This document shows, one piece after another, positions 17,153 through 25,150 of a stretch of DNA of 64,000 nt; position 1 is the first letter of the stretch; each line of letters begins with the position of its first letter. The DNA is taken from assembly GCA_965198755.1 (NCBI GenBank), contig OZ240673.1, forward strand, positions 3,224,001 through 3,288,000, in the 5' to 3' direction. The stretch comes from BOG-908 sp963692875 (GTDB taxonomy: Bacteria > Pseudomonadota > Alphaproteobacteria > Acetobacterales > Acetobacteraceae). The position numbers were made by a program, and so were the translations under genes. A model generated the notes under the pieces. It ran no database searches and had not been told where the DNA came from. It was given only the letters and a program-made list of their open reading frames with translations.

Positions 17153-17261
17153 AGGCCTTCCTTTTCGAGAAAAAGTGCCGTGTTCTGTCGCGGAGTCTGC
17201 CGCAGCAGGCTCCCGGAAAACAAAAAGCTTTTTCGTTCTCTTCTCAACAAACGTTTGCTTA
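17150..17261. repeat. Decayed repeat copy at the copD 3' end (R12)
   Basis: CTTC-like left arm and degenerate right arm around a recognisable CTGTCGCGG centre. It starts at the copD stop codon. Confidence 0.6.
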
Positions 17262-17295
17262 CATCATCGGCCTTGGACGTGGACGCTTTGAAGTC

Positions 17296-17426
17296 AGGCA
17301 AGGCCTTCTTTTCTGAAGAAAAGAAGCAAAAGACTTTTGGTCCGGCTGTCGCGGCGTTTTCCTCAACGCGCGCCCAAGGGAACAAAAGTTTTTTGGTTCT
17401 TTTTTTCAAAAAAGAACCGCTTGCTT
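17296..17426. repeat. Interspersed palindromic repeat, full copy (R13)
   Basis: The left arm is CTTC with the CTTTTCTGAAGAAAAG hairpin variant; the right arm is GTTC. It stands in tandem with R12. Confidence 0.85.
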
Positions 17427-17485
17427 CGCCCGTCACCGCTCAAAGCCTGAGACGATTCATATTACATCATCAGCAGCCCGTGCAG

Positions 17486-18715
17486 TCAGGCCGCGATCAA
17501 CGGCGAGCCGTTGAACAGGAACAAGCAGGGTTCGGATCGTCTGAGGCCGTCATGCACGGTGTAGGTGCGGACGTGGCCGGTGCGGTCGCCACGCCAAAGC
17601 GATACGCAGGCGTAGGCGCCATCCTTTCGCAACACGTAGTAGACGATCTCGACGAAGCGAAGCGCCGCCATGTCGTTCTTGTAGCAATCCGCGACGCGCC
17701 GCAGGGCGTCCATCCCGGCATCTTCCGGCGGCATGCCGCTCCGCATGCTCTGCACGATCGAATGTGCGCCGCCGATCCTGATGTTCGCCTCGGCGTTGCC
17801 GCTCGCGCCGGCCGCGCCGACCGCCGGGTCCAGGTAACAGCCGGCACCGAGCATGGCCACGTCACTGACGGCGCCTGGCATCCTCCAGGGCAAGCCGCTG
17901 GTGGTCGCGGCGCACGACATCTCATTCTTCGCGTTCAAGGCCGCGGCAAACAGCGGCGTCGCCGAGGGAAACAGCGCGTCGAACGCCGCACGCCACGTCC
18001 ATTGCGGCTCCAGCCCAGCGGCCTTTGCAAGCACCGCGACCTTGTTGACGAGCGTGTCGAGCGACGCCTGGGATGCCGGCAGGAAGTGCGCTTGCCTGTC
18101 CTGGGCGGGCCAGTTCGGGTCGTAGACACCAGGCGCCACCGGCCCGGGCAGCGCCCGCACCTGCTTCCACAACGACCACATCTTGTCCGTGCGGTCGTTC
18201 GACGGCGCCTCGGCCGGCAACCCTTGCGCGATGCCGAACAGCCGCGCGCCTTCGCCCGCCAGCAGGTTGTACCCGGTCTTCTGCAGGACGGCCTGCGCCA
18301 GCAGGGACACGTTGCGCAGTCCGCCCACGCCCGCGACAGCGGCGCTCCGGCCGGTCGGCCCATGAAAGCAGCACGCGTCGAGCCGCACCGCGCCGTCCGC
18401 GTCGGGCAGGCCGCCGACACCGGTGGTGAAATCGTTCGGGTCGTCCTCCTGGGTCCGGGTAACCTTCAGCGCGGCGTCCAGCGTGTCGCTGCCCTGCTGC
18501 AGCATGCCGTAGGCGGCATCGATCCCGAGCGTGTCGGACGTCCGGCACAGGATCACCGGAAGCCGCGGAACATCGGGGCGTTTCGGCTTCGGGTGGGTCA
18601 TGTTCATGTGGTCGGCCATCGGCATCGGCGGGGCGGCGCGGCCGGCCGCGCCGAACGCCATCGACGTCGAGGAGAGGACGGCACTCGCCAGTATGCTCCT
18701 GCGGGGAATGCTCAT
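17486..18715 (-). CDS. Glycosylasparaginase/isoaspartyl peptidase-like Ntn-hydrolase, Tat-type leader
   Basis: 409 residues. The leader SIPRRSILASAV contains a twin Arg, suggesting Tat export. The body matches N4-(beta-N-acetylglucosaminyl)-asparaginase: CAATTSGLPWRMPGAVSDVAMLGAGCY, then GAAGASGNAEANI and the AGMDALRR helix. In this family the N-terminal Thr released by autocleavage lies in a HGTI/HDTI motif about 14 residues before SCAATTSG. Here the equivalent stretch is PSATPLFAAALNAKNEMS, so the usual motif is missing. ATG at 18715 with GTAGGAG upstream. It may be an inactive or divergently processed enzyme. It follows the propeller-lectin gene by about 70 bp. Confidence 0.8.
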   Translation of the reverse strand: MSIPRRSILASAVLSSTSMAFGAAGRAAPPMPMADHMNMTHPKPKRPDVPRLPVILCRTSDTLGIDAAYGMLQQGSDTLDAALKVTRTQEDDPNDFTTGVGGLPDADGAVRLDACCFHGPTGRSAAVAGVGGLRNVSLLAQAVLQKTGYNLLAGEGARLFGIAQGLPAEAPSNDRTDKMWSLWKQVRALPGPVAPGVYDPNWPAQDRQAHFLPASQASLDTLVNKVAVLAKAAGLEPQWTWRAAFDALFPSATPLFAAALNAKNEMSCAATTSGLPWRMPGAVSDVAMLGAGCYLDPAVGAAGASGNAEANIRIGGAHSIVQSMRSGMPPEDAGMDALRRVADCYKNDMAALRFVEIVYYVLRKDGAYACVSLWRGDRTGHVRTYTVHDGLRRSEPCLFLFNGSPLIAA

Positions 18716-18783
18716 CGGGCTCCTACGAAGGTGGGCGACAGGCCAAGCTTCGCGCCCTGCCGCGGGGACGAGGCTGCCGGCAT

Positions 18784-20775
18784 TTAATTGGAGGCGGTGA
18801 ACTGCCATTGCTGCCAGGCATGGCCCTGGTAGGGATACTGGTCCAGCGGGTTCTGCGGCTTCTCCTGCGCGCCGTCGACGTCGAGCACCTGGCCGCTGGC
18901 CCGATTGACCAGCTCGTAGGATCCGCCGCCGACCGAGACGACGGTCCATTGCTGCCACATGCCGCCCTGGTAGAGGTTCTGGTCGACAAGCGTGCTGTTG
19001 TTGTCAGAACCTCCCCTGACCTCGAGCACCTGGCCGCTGGCGCCGTTCGTCAGAGTGACGACGTTGCCGCCGAGGTTGGTCACCGTCCACTGCTGGTTGG
19101 CGCCCTTGTTGACCGTGTACTGCTCGATGCCTTGACCCTGCGCCGTCGAGTATGCCGGGTCGTCGATCGCCTGACCGTCGTAGGCGCTGGTGACGATGTA
19201 TGTTCCGTTCGGGATCAAGCCTGTCGCCGCGACCGAGCCGCCCGATAACAGGCCGTAGACGCAGACCTGTCCGCTTTGTGTCTGCGCGGTGCCGAAGCTC
19301 GGAAGATACACCTTGCCGTTGGCGATGGTCGGGTCGGTAAACTTCGCATAGTAGTTGCAATCGTCACGCGCCCCGTTTTGCTCGTTCGTCCAGAGCAGCG
19401 ACATGTTGGCGGTGTTGTAGGCGTAGAGTATGCCCGGCAGCGTCGTGTGCCAGGCGCCGGCGCCATCCGGCGCGTTCTTGGAGTTGGTGGCCGCCCAGAG
19501 GATGCCGTTGTTGGGGCCGTTCGACGAGATCGACAACGACCCGCCGGGATGGTTGAACGCCTGCACGCTGCCGGTGAACGTTGGCGTCGTGTCGAACGAC
19601 GAGCCGGTGAAGTTGAAGACCCTTAGATAGTCGCTCTGTCCCCAAAGATAGAGGTTCGAGTTGAAGTAGGTCATCGAGTGGATGTGCGACGACGTCGCCT
19701 GCCAGTTCTGCGTGGCGGTGTTGTCGCCCAGGTGGCCCATGTCCTGCGTGTTAACCAGCGTCAGCACGCCGGCCTTGCCGCCGCCCACCAGCAGGTTGGT
19801 TTTCATCATCAGCAACGGGCCGGAGGCGGTCAAATCCGCATCGCCCTCATCTAGCGACGAGTAGTCGGACGGCGTATGCCAGTCTTGCAGGCCAAGCGTG
19901 GCGTTCGCCTTCAGCATCGTCTCGCTGAAGTTGGTCTCGCCGTCCCAGCCGCCGTTGCCGGTCACCCAATAGACGTTGCCGGTGGGGTCGGCGGCCGCGC
20001 CGTTGCCGGACTGCCAGATGCCGTTGCCGTTGTCGGACGGCGAGGCGTCGAACACGCCTACCTGCGACAGGTTCGACTGGCTGTAGGCGAATGTCAGCCC
20101 TTTCCAGGAATTCTGGTCGCAATGCGAGGCGAACGAGAAGTACACGTTGCCGTTCGCCGACAACAGGCCGGGACGCTGCAACTCGTAGACGGAGTCGAAG
20201 TCGGAATGCTGTATCCGCACCGGACTGCCCGCCTGGTCCGCCCCCGTAGACAGGTTGAGCGAGTGAAGGCTATGCGTGGACGTTGCGTTCACGTAGGTTT
20301 GCGCCACGACGAACAGGCTGTTGTTCGAGATCACCGGCGTGCTCATGATGCCGGACGAGCCCAGCGTGTCGTTGCAATCCCAGTTGGCGAGTGCCTTTGT
20401 GATCGGCGGTCCGAAATTGGCGTGCCAATACATCGTGCCGCTGTTGGCGTCGAACGCATAGACGCTGTTGTTCGCGGTTGCGACGTACAGCACGCTGTGC
20501 GTGCCGCCCGCGATGTTGACGCGGGCAACGACCAGCGGCTGGGCGAACACCTGATCGTCCACCGCCACCTTGAACAGCAGGCCGAACTGGCTCTTGTTCA
20601 CGTTCGATGGCGTCAGGATCGTCTCGCCCGCGTTCACGCCGTCGCGGAAGTTGTCGTTGTGCTGCGTCAGAACGTTCACCTGCGCCCGTGCGGCCGGACC
20701 CTCGGCCAGCAACGCGATTGCGACGAAGCTCGATGTCGCGAGAAGTCGTGCGGTCAGACCAAAGCGTTCCAACAT
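18784..20775 (-). CDS. Secreted PQQ-like beta-propeller with C-terminal ricin-type lectin domain
   Basis: 663 residues. A signal peptide (to about residue 32, ending ARA) is followed by a beta-propeller with PQQ-like blades (LYVATANNSVYAFDANSGTMYW). A C-terminal beta-trefoil (about 530-660) holds three QxW-type repeats (NQQWTV, WQQWTV, WQQWQF), the mark of ricin-B lectin folds that bind sugars. The start at 20775 is favoured by a GGAGG six bases upstream; a longer ATG-less extension to 20820 is rejected. A secreted, carbohydrate-binding role is inferred. Asn/Cys content suggests a stable extracellular protein. It is followed by the glycosylasparaginase-like gene, and both could act on glycoconjugates. 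Confidence 0.85.
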   Translation of the reverse strand: MLERFGLTARLLATSSFVAIALLAEGPAARAQVNVLTQHNDNFRDGVNAGETILTPSNVNKSQFGLLFKVAVDDQVFAQPLVVARVNIAGGTHSVLYVATANNSVYAFDANSGTMYWHANFGPPITKALANWDCNDTLGSSGIMSTPVISNNSLFVVAQTYVNATSTHSLHSLNLSTGADQAGSPVRIQHSDFDSVYELQRPGLLSANGNVYFSFASHCDQNSWKGLTFAYSQSNLSQVGVFDASPSDNGNGIWQSGNGAAADPTGNVYWVTGNGGWDGETNFSETMLKANATLGLQDWHTPSDYSSLDEGDADLTASGPLLMMKTNLLVGGGKAGVLTLVNTQDMGHLGDNTATQNWQATSSHIHSMTYFNSNLYLWGQSDYLRVFNFTGSSFDTTPTFTGSVQAFNHPGGSLSISSNGPNNGILWAATNSKNAPDGAGAWHTTLPGILYAYNTANMSLLWTNEQNGARDDCNYYAKFTDPTIANGKVYLPSFGTAQTQSGQVCVYGLLSGGSVAATGLIPNGTYIVTSAYDGQAIDDPAYSTAQGQGIEQYTVNKGANQQWTVTNLGGNVVTLTNGASGQVLEVRGGSDNNSTLVDQNLYQGGMWQQWTVVSVGGGSYELVNRASGQVLDVDGAQEKPQNPLDQYPYQGHAWQQWQFTASN

Positions 20776-21376
20776 GATGCCTCCAGCTACTTGCCGTAAT
20801 GAAACCGACACGTTGAGCACTCGTGATCGACGCGTAACGTTTACGTACGTGCCTTAACAGGCCGGTGTGTCTGGCCGCCCGAAGTATCTGCTCGAGCGCG
20901 ATAGGTAATCGACGCAACAAGCGGGGTGCATGTCGCCATCGCGTAGGAAGCGACGCCGGTCGGAACGCGCTGCCCATTAGTCTGGGAAGCTTGTCGTTCT
21001 TGACACCGGCAATAACACTCTTTGTCACGGCAGTGCAAGCGGACACGTACAGCAAGTCGAGACGACGCCAGATTGTCATAACCAAACTATGTCGATAGCG
21101 TCATGACTTATTTTATTGCATGTGTTCTGTCCGAACGAACAGGTTGTCGACAAAAATCCGGTCGTTTCTGGCTGTCGAGGCTCGTCGTTAAGGAGCGGCC
21201 CTCCTCCGGCTACGCCCCAAGCCTCGTGGACGATCCGTTGCGATGAATTGTTTGCGCGGCTGGCGGCGGACCGGTCCGCAGCTTCGACGCATTATTTCGC
21301 TGCGCGGGTCGGCTCGCTGGCGAGGCGCCTGGTCAATCGTGTTCAGCCTGCCATCGATCCTGCGAGGTCGGAAGCG
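20776..21376. other. Gene-poor region, 600 bp
   Basis: Less GC-rich than the surroundings, with no convincing ORF on either strand and no repeat arm. It holds the promoter of the propeller-lectin gene and the 3' end of the LysR gene. I see nothing else in it. Confidence 0.5.
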
Positions 21377-22270
21377 TCAGGCCTTGATGAAATCCACGAA
21401 CGCGCGCAACGGCGCCGGCATCAGTCGCCTTCCTGGATAGTAGAGAAACGGACCGGGGAAGCTTTGCCACCACGGCTCCAGCACCGGTTCCAGCCGGCCG
21501 GCGTCCAGATGCGGCCGCAGCCAGTCCTCGAAGAGGAAGATGATGCCCGTCCCGGCCAGTGCCGCGTCCACGGCCAGGTCCGTGCCGCCGCCGATCCGCA
21601 CGATCAGCGGTCCTGTCGGCTCCACGCGCACCACCTCGCCGTCGCGTTCGAACTCCCACGGCAGCATGGTGCCGCTGGGAAAGCGGCCGCGCAGGCAGGC
21701 GTGGCCCAGCAGATCGCGCGGATGCTCCGGCCGGCCGTATCGTGCGAGGTAGGCGGGCGAGGCCGCCGCGGCGGAGCGTTGCACGCGCGGCCCGATGGGC
21801 ACGGCCACCATGTCCTGCTCCAGCCGCTCGTCGTAGCGTATGCCGGCGTCGCAGCCGGCTTCCAGCACGTCGACGAAGCTCTCCTCGGCGATCACCGTCA
21901 ACTGGATTTCCGGGTAGGCGGCGAGGAAGGGCGGCACGATGGCCGGCAGCACCAGGCGCGCGGCGCTGACCGGCACGTTCAGCCGCAGCGACCCGGCCGG
22001 CCTGTCGCGGAAGCCGTTCAGCGAGTCCAGCGCGCCTTCCACCTCGCCCAGTGCGGGTCCCAGCCGCTCCAGCAGCCGCGCGCCGGCTTCGGTGGGCGCC
22101 ACGCTGCGGGTGGTGCGGTGGAGCAGGCGCACGCCGAGCTGCCCCTCCAGCCGGCGCACCGCCTCGCTAAGGCCGGACGCGCTGCCGCCGTGCGCGCGGG
22201 CGCCGTCGCGGAAGCCGCGGGCACGGGCGACGGCCACGAAGGCGTCGAGGTCGGCCAGGTCCACTTTCAT
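21377..22270 (-). CDS. LysR family transcriptional regulator
   Basis: 297 residues. N-terminal winged helix-turn-helix (LDAFVAVARARGFRDGARAHG...LSEAVRRLEGQLGVRLLHRTTRSVAPTEAG, about 8-65 in sum) and a periplasmic-binding-like effector domain (about 90-295). ATG at 22270. It is divergent from an aldo/keto reductase across a repeat-containing gap, the usual arrangement for a LysR regulator and its target, so it probably controls that gene. The effector is unknown. Confidence 0.92.
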   Translation of the reverse strand: MKVDLADLDAFVAVARARGFRDGARAHGGSASGLSEAVRRLEGQLGVRLLHRTTRSVAPTEAGARLLERLGPALGEVEGALDSLNGFRDRPAGSLRLNVPVSAARLVLPAIVPPFLAAYPEIQLTVIAEESFVDVLEAGCDAGIRYDERLEQDMVAVPIGPRVQRSAAAASPAYLARYGRPEHPRDLLGHACLRGRFPSGTMLPWEFERDGEVVRVEPTGPLIVRIGGGTDLAVDAALAGTGIIFLFEDWLRPHLDAGRLEPVLEPWWQSFPGPFLYYPGRRLMPAPLRAFVDFIKA

Positions 22271-22339
22271 TGTTCGGAGATCCGCACAGCCTGTGCGGAT
22301 TGTGGGCGGTTATCGGGCGCGGGCTCAAGGGCTAGGTGA

Positions 22340-22473
22340 AGGCAAGCAAGCAGTTCTTTTATGAAAAAGAACCAAAAACTTTTGACTCCGCTGTCGCGCG
22401 CTCGCAGGAAAAAACCGCGACAGCCGCAATAAAAGCTTTTTGCTTCTTTTTCTCGAAAAAGAAGGCCTTGCTT
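22340..22473. repeat. Interspersed palindromic repeat, full copy in a divergent promoter region (R14)
   Basis: GTTC left arm (shortened loop with ATG), CTTC right arm. It lies between divergently transcribed genes, so it cannot be acting only as a 3'-end terminator here. Confidence 0.85.
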
Positions 22474-22493
22474 CACTTCGAACGGAGGCATCC

Positions 22494-23369
22494 ATGTCCA
22501 GCATCGACCAAGCCGGGACCTTTAAGCTCGGCGACCGCGCGGTGAACCGCCTCGGCTACGGCGCCATGCAGCTCGCCGGCCCAGGCGTGTACGGGCCGCC
22601 CAAGGACCACGCAGCGGCGCTCGCCGTGCTGCGCGAAGCCGTCGCCAGCGGCGTGAACCACATCGATACCAGCGACTTCTACGGCCCGCACGTCACCAAC
22701 CAGCTGATCCGCGAGGCGCTGCACCCCTACGCGGACGGGCTGGTGATCGTCACCAAGATCGGCGCCCGCCGCGGCGAAGACAAATCGTGGAACCCCGCGT
22801 TCTCGCCTGAGGAACTGACGCAGGCTGTGCACGACAACCTCAGCCGCCTCGGCGTGGATGCGCTCGACGTGGTCAACTTGCGTGCGATGTTCGCGCATCA
22901 CCCGGCGGAGGGCTCGATCGAGGCGCCGCTGAGCGTGCTGGCGGATTTGCAGCGCCGCGGCCTGGTGCGCCACATCGGGTTGTCCAACGTCACGCCGACG
23001 CAGGTCGCCGAAGGACGCCGCATCTGCGAGGTCGTCTGCGTGCAGAACCTCTACAACCTGGCGCACCGCGAGGACGACGCGATGATCGACGACCTCGCCC
23101 GCGACGGCATCGCCTACGTGCCGTTCTTCCCGCTCGGCGGCTTCACGCCGCTGCAGTCGAACGTGTTGTCCGAGGTGGCGGCGCGCCTCGGCGCCACGCC
23201 GTTGCAGGTGGCGCTGGCCTGGCTTCTGCACCGTTCGCCGAACATCCTGCTGATACCGGGAACGTCGTCGGTCGCGCACCTGCGGGAGAACCTGGCGGCG
23301 GCTTCGCTTGTGTTGCCGGATGGTGTGATTCGGGAACTCGACACGGTGGGGCGGGCGAAGGCGGCGTAA
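22494..23369 (+). CDS. Aldo/keto reductase
   Basis: 291 residues. AKR barrel: GAMQLAGPGVYG near the N-terminus, catalytic Tyr in HIDTSDFYGPHVTN with Asp, Lys in VIVTKIGA, and His/Asn positions in VNLRAMFAHH and VRHIGLSN. The C-terminal LLIPGTSSVAHLRENL is the NADP-binding loop. ATG at 22494 with CGGAGG upstream; the upstream extension to 22440 is repeat-encoded. Probably reduces or oxidises small carbonyls with NADPH. Likely regulated by the divergent LysR gene. Confidence 0.92.
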   Translation: MSSIDQAGTFKLGDRAVNRLGYGAMQLAGPGVYGPPKDHAAALAVLREAVASGVNHIDTSDFYGPHVTNQLIREALHPYADGLVIVTKIGARRGEDKSWNPAFSPEELTQAVHDNLSRLGVDALDVVNLRAMFAHHPAEGSIEAPLSVLADLQRRGLVRHIGLSNVTPTQVAEGRRICEVVCVQNLYNLAHREDDAMIDDLARDGIAYVPFFPLGGFTPLQSNVLSEVAARLGATPLQVALAWLLHRSPNILLIPGTSSVAHLRENLAAASLVLPDGVIRELDTVGRAKAA

Positions 23370-23374
23370 GGGAA

Positions 23375-23508
23375 AGGCAAGGCAAGCGGTTCTTTTTTGA
23401 AAAAAAGAACCAAAATACTTTTGATCCCTTGTGTGCGCGCTGACGGAAGCTCCGCGACAGTGGGACCAAAGGTTTTCTGCTGCTTCTTGAAGAAGCGGAG
23501 CTTGCTTT
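23375..23508. repeat. Interspersed palindromic repeat, slightly decayed (R15)
   Basis: Perfect GTTC left arm; the right arm carries substitutions. It begins 5 bases after the aldo/keto reductase stop. Confidence 0.75.
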
Positions 23509-23720
23509 CCTGTTCAGGCGCCAGGACTTGAAAAGTCGTTGCATTCTGAGAACTACGTCGTTTGACGATTGCACGAGGCTTCGATGCTCGCGGCCAATAT
23601 CGATCGGCTTGCTGCTCGTCCGCGGCGCGGGCAAGCCGTTCCGGTGCTTACCCTGGTCAAGCCATCAACTTCAGACGTTACTCAAACCAGCGACCCTAAA
23701 TTTGACATCTCGCGCTCGGA

Positions 23721-23852
23721 AGGCAAGCAACGCCTCCTTTCTGAACGTAGCGGCAGAAACTTTTGTTCGTGCTGTCGCGGAGTTCTTTGCAACGCGCGCT
23801 CGAGACCGCAGCTGTTTCAGTCTTTAAAAGAAAGGACTGCTTTATTCGCTTC
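23721..23852. repeat. Decayed repeat copy (R16)
   Basis: Outer AAGGCAAGC, centre GCTGTCGCGG and a right-arm AAAGGACTGC are recognisable; both hairpins are mutated. The rest of the 23,509-23,884 stretch shows no gene. Confidence 0.55.
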
Positions 23853-23976
23853 CTAACCCAACTGACGTCGATGCTAGCTCATAGAAAGCAAGCAGTCCTT
23901 TTTTGAAAAAAAGGACCAAAAAACTTTTGACTCCGCTGTCGCGCGCTCTCCGGAAAGGTCCGCGACAGCGGAGTCA

Positions 23977-23984
23977 AAGGTTTT
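23977..23984. repeat. Target-site duplication of IS1595-family element (left copy)
   Basis: AAGGTTTT, repeated exactly at 25,013-25,020. Eight base pairs is the usual duplication of this family. Confidence 0.9.
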
Positions 23985-25012
23985 CCTGATTACGCATGAA
24001 CTTCAGCCAACTTCAGCAGCCTGTAAGGCATCGGCGGGGTTCGTGTGGCGGCCCAGGTCAGGCGCGGGATCATGGCGGCAAGATCGTATCGCCTGTTGAA
24101 GCGGTATTCGAACTCGGCCAGGTAGCGCGGCACGTGCTTGGTGTTGATCGAACGGTAGGTGCCGGTGATCGCAGCCTTGATGTTGCCGAGCGCCGTGTTG
24201 ACCCACTTGAACGAAGCCGATTGCGCCGCCGCCGGCCCCGAGCCGGTGATCATCACGTCGTGGATGCATCCTGCCTCTCTCACCGCGCCGAAGCAGCGCA
24301 GGCCGTCGCTGACAACGACGCAACCAGGATCAAGGCTGGTGCGGGCAAACGCCTCGATCGAGCGGCTGCAGAAACTGCCGACTCGGCGCAGCTTGAGGCG
24401 GCTCGGCTTGCCGTCCGGCGTGGTCTCGACGGCGGCGACGAACGGCGTCTTGCCGGGCGCGCCGCGTCCGCGCTTGCCGCCGCCGCGTTGCCCGCCGACA
24501 TAGGCGTCGTCGATCTCGACGCGGCCAGACAGGTGTTTGGCTGCATCGCGTTCGAGCATCACCTGCTTGAGCTTGTGCTTCATCTTCCAGGCCGTGGTCT
24601 GCGTGACACCGAGCCGGCGGCCGAGTTCGATGCTGGAGATGCCCTGCTTGGTCTGGGTCATGTGGTAGATCGCCCGAAACCAGGTCCGCAGCGGCAGTTT
24701 GCTCGATGCAAAGATGGTCCCGGCGATTGCCGAGGTCTGCAGCCGGCACGTGCTGCACTGGAACAGCTGACGGGTCGCGACCTCGCTGTGCTTGGCGCCA
24801 CCGCATCCCGGGCACCGGAAGCCGTCGGGCCAACGCGACGCTATCACCGCCGTGCGGCATTGCTCCTCGGTGCCATACTGCCGCTCAAACGCCGGCTCAC
24901 TGAGGCCTTTCTGAAACTGCACCTTGTTGCGCGCCACCGAAAACCCCTTCAACTCAGCTACTTGACCGAGTCGAACACGTGCGCCGTTGGCTGAGCAAGA
25001 TGCGTAACCAGG
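23985..25012 (-). mobile_element. IS1595-family insertion sequence, complete, 1028 bp
   Basis: Bounded by imperfect 13-bp terminal inverted repeats: CCTGATTACGCAT at 23,985 and its partner ATGCGTAACCAGG ending at 25,012, with one mismatch. Direct AAGGTTTT duplications flank it. It carries one intact transposase. It inserted into the central/right part of an interspersed repeat. Confidence 0.92.
23990..24952 (-). CDS. IS1595 family transposase
   Basis: 320 residues. N-terminal zinc ribbon (CPGC...CSTC, about residues 48-70), helix-turn-helix (SIELGRRLGVTQTTAWKMKHKL) and an IS1595-type catalytic core: EIDDAYVGGQRGGGKRGRG with the first Asp, VVSDGLRCF with the second, and WVNTALGNIKAAITGTYRSI near the third acidic or Asn position. 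Start TTG at 24,952, or GTG at 24,937 which has AAGGGG upstream. Full length, so possibly active. Confidence 0.92.
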   Translation of the reverse strand: MKGFSVARNKVQFQKGLSEPAFERQYGTEEQCRTAVIASRWPDGFRCPGCGGAKHSEVATRQLFQCSTCRLQTSAIAGTIFASSKLPLRTWFRAIYHMTQTKQGISSIELGRRLGVTQTTAWKMKHKLKQVMLERDAAKHLSGRVEIDDAYVGGQRGGGKRGRGAPGKTPFVAAVETTPDGKPSRLKLRRVGSFCSRSIEAFARTSLDPGCVVVSDGLRCFGAVREAGCIHDVMITGSGPAAAQSASFKWVNTALGNIKAAITGTYRSINTKHVPRYLAEFEYRFNRRYDLAAMIPRLTWAATRTPPMPYRLLKLAEVHA

Positions 25013-25020
25013 AAGGTTTT
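25013..25020. repeat. Target-site duplication of IS1595-family element (right copy)
   Basis: AAGGTTTT, identical to 23,977-23,984. Confidence 0.9.
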
Positions 25021-25085
25021 TGCTACTTTTGAAAAGAGGGCCTTGCTTGCTTCGGGATGGTCAACCTTCAGGCCGGTTGGTAACC

Positions 25086-25150
25086 GCGAGCGCGCGACAG
25101 CGGAATCAAAAGTTTTTTGGTTCTTTTTTTCAAAAAAGAACCGCTTGCTT
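25086..25150. repeat. Interspersed palindromic repeat, right half (R18)
   Basis: Half-centre CGCGCGACAGCGG and a perfect GTTC arm. Its terminal CTTGCTTA provides part of the TAA stop of the Dyp peroxidase gene. Confidence 0.8.

Larger units (their letters stand above)
23885..25053. repeat. Interspersed repeat split by an IS1595-family element (R17)
   Basis: Left arm GTCC type and the full centre lie at 23,885-23,984. The right arm resumes at 25,013-25,053. Removing the insertion and one 8-bp duplication restores a normal copy. The right arm has since lost bases. Confidence 0.85.

Noticed and set aside
20776..21376. tRNA or small RNA in the 600-bp gap before the LysR gene
   Set aside because: No cloverleaf, GTTCGA-type T-loop with paired stem, or clear terminator hairpin could be found by eye.
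22440..22493. Extended start of the aldo/keto reductase
   Set aside because: Encoded by a repeat arm; the ATG at 22,494 has GGAGG upstream and gives the normal family length.
24003..24323. Frameshifted second transposase in the IS1595-family element
   Set aside because: The main frame is complete from the zinc ribbon to the C-terminus; the other frames are shadows.
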